From Ga0077554 sp046590885 (GTDB lineage Bacteria > Pseudomonadota > Gammaproteobacteria > Ga0077554 > Ga007554), in NCBI GenBank assembly GCA_046590885.1, contig JBKJTS010000068.1, forward strand, positions 1-6,388: 6,388 nucleotides of DNA. Reading direction: 5' to 3'. A model generated the notes under the pieces. That model did no database searches. It worked only from the letters and a program-made list of their open reading frames with translations, and was not told where the DNA came from. Numbering within the stretch: position 1 is the stretch's first letter; every line of letters begins with the position of its first letter. A program made the translations under genes and the position numbers. Positions 4,766-6,388 of the stretch are shown piece by piece.

Positions 4766-6388
4766 ATGCCTTCTAATTCGTCGCTCAACCCACCGCTGAG
4801 CGTTACCGCCCTTCTGAATGCGCCGCCCGGCGCTGGCCGCTGGACGTGGTTGTTGCTCGGCATTTACTTTATTTCGGGAATGACCGGACTGGCTTATGAG
4901 GTGCTGTGGGCGCGCATGCTGAGCCTGCAATTTGGTGTCAGTATCTTTGGCGTGGTGATTACTGTCGCGGCTTTTATGGCGGGTTTGGGGGGGGGGAGTT
5001 TGCTGGGTGCTTGCTGGGCACGGCGTACACTATCCCCGCTGCTGATCTTTGCCGCGCTGGAAGGTGGGGTTGGGCTGTATGCGCTGGCTATTCCTTGGTT
5101 GCAACAAACTGTGGATGCTGCATTGGGAGGCGGGGGGGCGCAAGCCAGTCTCGCGGCCTGGTATGCGCTGCAAGGGGGCGTGGCGCTGCTATTGCTGTTT
5201 GTTCCTGCACTGGCATTGGGTGCCAGTTTCCCGTTGATGCTGAAGGCGCTGGAAAACAGCGCGTCATCCGCCTCAATGGCACCGCTGGCACGCATGTACG
5301 GTTTAAATGCGCTGGGGGGCGCATTAGGCGCGTTATTGCCATTGCTGCTGTTGCCGGTATTAGGATGGTCCACGGCGATTTATGTGGTGGCAGCGATGAG
5401 TCTGTGTGTGGCAACCACGGCGCTTTTGCTCGGCTTGCTGTTGCGCCGCCGCACTGTGAACCCCGCCCCGGTACCGATAGCTGAGCCTGTTGATGGGTCC
5501 CAGCCGACCTTGCCGCTTGACGCGTTATCGCTGCTGGCGTATGGCGGCGTGGGGGCAGCGGCTTTGATGCTGCAAGTGGGATGGACGCGGTTGTTCGGTA
5601 TGATTTTATTGCGTACTGAATATGTGTTGGCTGTGTTGCTGGCGGTGTTTTTGGTGGGTATCGGCGTGGGCAGCCTGGTGGCGCGTCCCAGTAAGCGGGT
5701 GGGCACAGCCACGGTTTGGTTTGCCATTTTGCCCGTGTTGGCGGGGGGCATGAGTGTATTGGGATTGGGCTGTCTGCCGTGGCTGGCCGAATGGGTGGAG
5801 CAGGCGCGCTTTACCTCGCTGGCAGATGCGTTGTGGCGTCAAGGGTTAGCGGTGGCGGTGTTGACGTTGCCCGTGACACTGGTGCTGGGTGCATGGTTGC
5901 CACTTTTAACTGCGCGTCTGGGTGGGCATCCTGCCGCCGCACCTTGGCTGTATGGCATAAACTCACTGGGAGCCGCTCTGGGGGCGATGGCGGCGGGGTT
6001 TGTCCTGATCCCCTGGCTAGGCACGCCCGCCACGTTGTGTCTTGCTGCGACACTGTTATTTGTCTGTGGCATGGTCTGGGCACCTAAAACCCTGAGGGGA
6101 CGCCGAGTGTGGCTAATACCAGTCGGGGTAATGGCCTTGATTGGGGTGCTGGCCTGGCAGGGGCGGTTCTACGAGCTGCCGCCAGTGCGCACCTTATTGC
6201 CCGTTGCGCAGGCCGGTAGCCAGGATGTTTATCTGCACGAAGATGCCATCTCGATTACCCATGTCGTCGAGCGGCCAGACGGTCAGCGCCTGCTGCTGGC
6301 CGATTTGCAGCGCATGGATGCCTCCTCTGATCCGACGGCGGTCCAGTCGCAGCAAAACCAGGCGCGCTTGCCGCTGTTGCTGCATGCC
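4766..6388 (+). CDS. Fused MFS / spermidine-synthase-like polytopic membrane protein (3' end outside window)
   Basis: The frame is open from ATG 4766 to the window edge, giving 541 residues. No other start exists after the in-frame TAA of the preceding gene (4706), and no Shine-Dalgarno is visible. The family start signature SGMTGLAYEVLWARML (37-52) is clear. The membrane part is duplicated: FMAGLGGGSL/FLVGIGVGSL (70-79, 295-304), LGASFPLML/LGAWLPLLT (151-159, 374-382), YGLNALGGALGAL/YGINSLGAALGAM (178-190, 396-408). A soluble domain begins near 480; DGQRLLLADLQRMDASSD and QNQARLPLLLHA (530-541) match the start of the spermidine-synthase-like fold (usual '..HLPLLLHP'). The nucleotide-binding loop would follow outside the window, so catalytic competence cannot be judged. 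The function of these fused proteins is poorly known; true polyamine synthesis should not be assumed. Base composition is distinctly more GC-rich than the genes before it. Confidence 0.93.
   Translation, partial: MPSNSSLNPPLSVTALLNAPPGAGRWTWLLLGIYFISGMTGLAYEVLWARMLSLQFGVSIFGVVITVAAFMAGLGGGSLLGACWARRTLSPLLIFAALEGGVGLYALAIPWLQQTVDAALGGGGAQASLAAWYALQGGVALLLLFVPALALGASFPLMLKALENSASSASMAPLARMYGLNALGGALGALLPLLLLPVLGWSTAIYVVAAMSLCVATTALLLGLLLRRRTVNPAPVPIAEPVDGSQPTLPLDALSLLAYGGVGAAALMLQVGWTRLFGMILLRTEYVLAVLLAVFLVGIGVGSLVARPSKRVGTATVWFAILPVLAGGMSVLGLGCLPWLAEWVEQARFTSLADALWRQGLAVAVLTLPVTLVLGAWLPLLTARLGGHPAAAPWLYGINSLGAALGAMAAGFVLIPWLGTPATLCLAATLLFVCGMVWAPKTLRGRRVWLIPVGVMALIGVLAWQGRFYELPPVRTLLPVAQAGSQDVYLHEDAISITHVVERPDGQRLLLADLQRMDASSDPTAVQSQQNQARLPLLLHA
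4987..4996 (+). repeat. Poly-G tract of ten within a coding sequence
   Basis: Ten consecutive G residues follow TTT and encode the last base of Leu74 and Gly75-Gly77 in the first membrane half of the fused protein. The frame is intact with ten. Gain or loss of one G would truncate the protein early. Confidence 0.95.

Noticed and set aside
4894..5373. Minus-strand Ala/Pro/Ser-rich frame of 159 codons
   Set aside because: Typical antisense shadow of a GC-rich gene; the + strand frame through 4766-6388 carries strong family motifs.
4906..5484. + strand Gly/Cys-rich frame of 192 codons
   Set aside because: It is the out-of-frame reading of the fused MFS/spermidine-synthase-like gene and has no coherent domain.
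5716..6087. + strand frame of 123 codons
   Set aside because: Another off-frame reading inside the same GC-rich gene.
4766..6388. Ordinary spermidine synthase (speE) for polyamine production
   Set aside because: The gene begins with about 460 residues of duplicated membrane domain, and only the first part of the SpeE-like fold is visible; standard SpeE is a soluble protein of about 300 residues.
1..6388. CRISPR array, tRNA, rRNA, insertion sequence or phage genes
   Set aside because: No regularly spaced repeats, cloverleaf-like segments, transposase motifs or terminal inverted repeats were seen.

Overview
The window is bacterial, densely packed and almost entirely + strand. Every well-supported gene reads left to right. 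The protein families (CcoS/FixS-like, CcoO-like cytochrome c, SUMF1-fold protein, fused MFS/spermidine-synthase-like protein) and the gene style suggest a respiring proteobacterium. A betaproteobacterium of the Nitrosomonadales/Gallionellaceae kind is my guess; it rests on general familiarity, and no marker gene in the window proves it.

Layout. (1) Bases 1-1059 are the end of one transcription unit: the last 33 codons of a probable c-type cytochrome, a 223-aa two-helix membrane protein with a periplasmic domain (131-802), a 50-aa single-helix protein (826-978), then a strong intrinsic terminator (1024-1059). (2) Bases 1060-1349 hold no convincing gene and are the likely leader/promoter region of the next unit. 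(3) Bases 1350-4708 form a tight run of seven genes: a 112-aa two-helix protein; an 86-aa protein with a CcoS/FixS-like motif; a membrane-anchored monoheme cytochrome c resembling the heme domain of CcoO; a four-helix protein; a membrane-anchored SUMF1/FGE-fold protein lacking the catalytic cysteines; an 81-aa secreted/one-helix protein; and a 123-aa protein with two His residues 14 positions apart in its last helix. (4) From 4766 to the right edge runs a GC-richer gene, open at the 3' end, for a polytopic protein with an internally duplicated membrane half and the start of a spermidine-synthase-like domain.

Working model (inference): units 1 and 3 encode small subunits, an electron-transfer cytochrome and assembly factors of an inner-membrane respiratory complex related in parts to cbb3/NO-reductase-type heme-copper enzymes. 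The catalytic subunit is not in this window and may lie just upstream. Several of the small membrane proteins match no family I can name, so the 1350-4708 block is the best candidate here for an undescribed system. The fused MFS/spermidine-synthase-like gene differs in base composition and may not belong to the same functional unit.
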